A stretch of 64,000 bases of DNA from Kosakonia pseudosacchari (GTDB lineage: Bacteria; Pseudomonadota; Gammaproteobacteria; Enterobacterales; Enterobacteriaceae). Numbering within the stretch: the stretch's first letter is position 1; every line of letters starts with the position of its first letter. A model generated the notes under the pieces. The model had not been told where the DNA came from. It did no database searches and worked only from the letters and a program-made list of their open reading frames with translations. Below, in pieces: positions 62,146 through 64,000 of the stretch. A program made the position numbers and the translations under genes. Location of the stretch: assembly GCF_900184035.1 (NCBI RefSeq), contig NZ_FXWP01000010.1, positions 186,001 through 250,000 of the forward strand, read 5' to 3'.

Positions 62146-63735
62146 ATGACGTTGTCTCCTTATTTACAAGAGGTAGCAAAGCGCCGCACGTTCGCTATCA
62201 TCTCGCACCCCGATGCCGGTAAAACGACGATCACCGAAAAGGTGCTGCTGTTCGGACAGGCGATTCAAACCGCCGGTACGGTAAAAGGGCGCGGTTCCAG
62301 CCAGCACGCGAAATCCGACTGGATGGAGATGGAAAAGCAGCGTGGGATCTCTATTACCACCTCCGTGATGCAGTTCCCGTATAAAACCAGCCTGGTCAAT
62401 CTGCTGGATACCCCGGGGCACGAAGACTTCTCCGAAGATACCTACCGCACACTGACGGCCGTGGACTGCTGCCTGATGGTTATCGATGCGGCAAAAGGGG
62501 TTGAAGATCGGACCCGTAAGCTGATGGAAGTTACCCGTCTGCGCGATACGCCGATCCTCACCTTTATGAACAAACTTGACCGTGACATTCGCGATCCGAT
62601 GGAGCTGCTGGATGAAGTGGAAAATGAGCTGAAGATCGCCTGTGCGCCGATCACCTGGCCGATTGGCTGCGGTAAGTTGTTCAAGGGCGTTTATCACCTC
62701 TATAAAGATGAAACTTACCTGTATCAGACAGGGCAGGGGCACACCATCCAGGAGGTGCGCATCGTTAAAGGGCTGAACAACCCGGATCTGGATAAAGCCG
62801 TGGGCGAAGACCTGGCACAGCAGCTGCGCGATGAGCTGGAGCTGGTGCAGGGCGCATCGAACGAGTTCGATAAAGAGCTGTTCCTGAACGGTGAATTAAC
62901 GCCTGTCTTCTTTGGTACCGCGCTGGGTAACTTTGGTGTCGATCATATGCTGGACGGTCTGGTGGAGTGGGCGCCTGCGCCAATGCCGCGTAAAACCGAC
63001 ACCCGCGAAGTGAAAGCAGATGATGACAAATTCACCGGCTTTGTCTTTAAAATTCAGGCCAACATGGACCCGAAACACCGCGACCGCGTGGCGTTTATGC
63101 GTGTGGTTTCTGGCCGTTATGAGAAGGGCATGAAGCTGCGCCAGGTGCGCACCGGCAAAGATGTGGTTATCTCTGACGCGCTGACCTTTATGGCCGGCGA
63201 TCGCTCTCATGTGGAAGAAGCCTACCCGGGTGACATTATTGGTCTGCATAACCACGGTACGATCCAGATTGGTGACACCTTCACCCAGGGCGAGATGATG
63301 AAGTTCACCGGTATTCCGAACTTCGCACCGGAACTGTTCCGTCGCATCCGTCTGCGTGACCCGCTGAAGCAGAAACAGTTACTTAAAGGCCTGGTTCAGC
63401 TTTCAGAAGAGGGCGCGGTGCAGGTGTTCCGTCCCATCGCTAACAACGATCTGATTGTCGGCGCGGTGGGTGTGCTGCAGTTTGACGTGGTGGTTTCCCG
63501 TCTGAAGAGCGAATACAACGTGGAAGCGGTGTACGAGTCTGTGAACGTGGCGACGGCACGCTGGGTTGAAAGTACTGACGTGAAGAAATTCGAGGAATTC
63601 AAACGTAAGAACGAAATCCAGCTGGCGCTTGATGGCGGTGATAACCTGACCTACATCGCCCCAACGATGGTAAACCTGAATCTGACACAGGAACGCTATC
63701 CGGAAGTGACTTTCCACAAAACTCGCGAGCATTAA
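62146..63735 (+). CDS. prfC: Peptide chain release factor 3
   Basis: A 529-residue translational GTPase. The phosphate loop is SHPDAGKTT, switch II has [14 protein letters not shown], and the guanine motif is NKLD. It removes RF1 and RF2 from the ribosome after peptide release. Identical in length to E. coli RF3, at the same position before osmY. Confidence 0.97.
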   Translation: MTLSPYLQEVAKRRTFAIISHPDAGKTTITEKVLLFGQAIQTAGTVKGRGSSQHAKSDWMEMEKQRGISITTSVMQFPYKTSLVNLLDTPGHEDFSEDTYRTLTAVDCCLMVIDAAKGVEDRTRKLMEVTRLRDTPILTFMNKLDRDIRDPMELLDEVENELKIACAPITWPIGCGKLFKGVYHLYKDETYLYQTGQGHTIQEVRIVKGLNNPDLDKAVGEDLAQQLRDELELVQGASNEFDKELFLNGELTPVFFGTALGNFGVDHMLDGLVEWAPAPMPRKTDTREVKADDDKFTGFVFKIQANMDPKHRDRVAFMRVVSGRYEKGMKLRQVRTGKDVVISDALTFMAGDRSHVEEAYPGDIIGLHNHGTIQIGDTFTQGEMMKFTGIPNFAPELFRRIRLRDPLKQKQLLKGLVQLSEEGAVQVFRPIANNDLIVGAVGVLQFDVVVSRLKSEYNVEAVYESVNVATARWVESTDVKKFEEFKRKNEIQLALDGGDNLTYIAPTMVNLNLTQERYPEVTFHKTREH

Positions 63736-63743
63736 TCCTTCTG

Positions 63744-63769
63744 CAGAGCACGGTTTGCGCCGTGCTCTG
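63744..63769 (+). terminator. Terminator hairpin after prfC
   Basis: CAGAGCACGG and CCGTGCTCTG form a perfect 10-bp stem with a 6-base loop, 8 bases after the stop. Only a weak T-rich stretch follows. Confidence 0.7.
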
Positions 63770-64000
63770 TCACTTCTCCTGTCTAATTAGCCCCTTGCGG
63801 ATTGTTCTTAAAACCCGTCATTTCGCCTCCATTTGTTCGTTTTTTACCCACCCGGCCATGATTTTTGTCGATTGTGATCTATATTTAACAAAGTGATGAC
63901 AAATCGGGTGGATAAAAGTCCTGTTCAATGCGTGAAGTATAGTCTTTTATCCACTCATTTCTTCGCAAAGGAATATTAACAACTGCTTTAGCGCGATGTT
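63770..64000 (+). other. Non-coding end of window, probably upstream region of osmY
   Basis: About 230 bases without a gene. In E. coli the next gene is osmY, whose long upstream region is read by the stationary-phase sigma factor. The stretch here ends with GCAAAGGAATATTAAC but no start codon of a clear gene is inside the window. Identification rests on synteny alone. Confidence 0.4.

Noticed and set aside
1-64000. CRISPR arrays, insertion sequences, integrases, prophage genes
   Set aside because: No regularly spaced repeats, transposase motifs, terminal inverted repeats with target duplications or phage structural genes were seen.

Overview
The window is chromosomal DNA of an Enterobacteriaceae species close to Enterobacter, Kosakonia and Klebsiella. 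The evidence is the almost unbroken Escherichia coli-like gene order of the last 26 kb (yjiA-yjiX-btsT, tsr, opgB, yjjA, dnaC-dnaT, yjjB-yjjP, yjjQ-bglJ, fhuF, three tRNA-Leu genes, rsmC, holD-rimI-yjjG, prfC), the GC-rich codon use, and genes typical of that group such as gpdQ and a chromosomal fosA. I cannot name the species from sequence alone. No insertion sequence, prophage, integrase or CRISPR array was seen.

The first 38 kb is an accessory mosaic laid between conserved markers. 1-2.1 kb holds the end of an unidentified gene, a small zinc-ribbon protein, a protein with a ParB-like motif and a small orphan. 2.3-7.3 kb is one compact minus-strand operon: a Ugp-type ABC importer with the metallophosphodiesterase gpdQ inside it, which should take up and split glycerophosphodiesters. 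7.3-8.2 kb is a TetR repressor followed by the decayed start of an RND efflux adaptor gene. 8.4-10.3 kb is a quinone-reductase-like flavoprotein divergent from a LysR regulator. 10.4-13.6 kb is an AraC regulator plus a ferrioxamine-type TonB receptor, both with Fur-like sites. 13.6-16.0 kb is murQ-murP for N-acetylmuramate catabolism. 16.3-20.0 kb is a cluster of lower-GC, poorly known genes: a GT25-like protein, a ToxR/ToxS-like membrane regulator pair, an orphan FliA-type sigma factor and an NlpC/P60 lipoprotein.

20-38.8 kb contains yjiR/yjiS, a ClpP paralogue with an altered catalytic triad, a DUF1176 protein, fosA, a MarR-HlyD-DUF2955 efflux unit, the DUF3343-yjiL-yjiM dehydratase-like group, yjiN, a LysE exporter with an AraC regulator, a LysR regulator divergent from yjiH-yjiG plus an M20 peptidase, a glyoxalase-like protein, a DinJ/YafQ-type toxin-antitoxin pair and a succinate-semialdehyde-type dehydrogenase. 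The region occupied in E. coli K-12 by the restriction genes between yjiS and yjiA holds none here.

38.8-64 kb is core chromosome: metal GTPase and pyruvate transport (yjiA, yjiX, btsT), serine chemoreceptor tsr, periplasmic glucan modification (opgB), primosome loading (dnaT, dnaC), an inserted ohr/ohrR peroxide-defence pair, the YjjPB exporter, the YjjQ-BglJ regulators, a YbaK-like deacylase, a lone PTS IIC protein behind a strong palindromic operator, fhuF, a diguanylate cyclase, three tRNA-Leu(CAG) genes, and rsmC/holD/rimI/yjjG/prfC. The strongest candidates for something undescribed are the 16-20 kb regulator/sigma-factor cluster and the ClpP paralogue at 21.9 kb.
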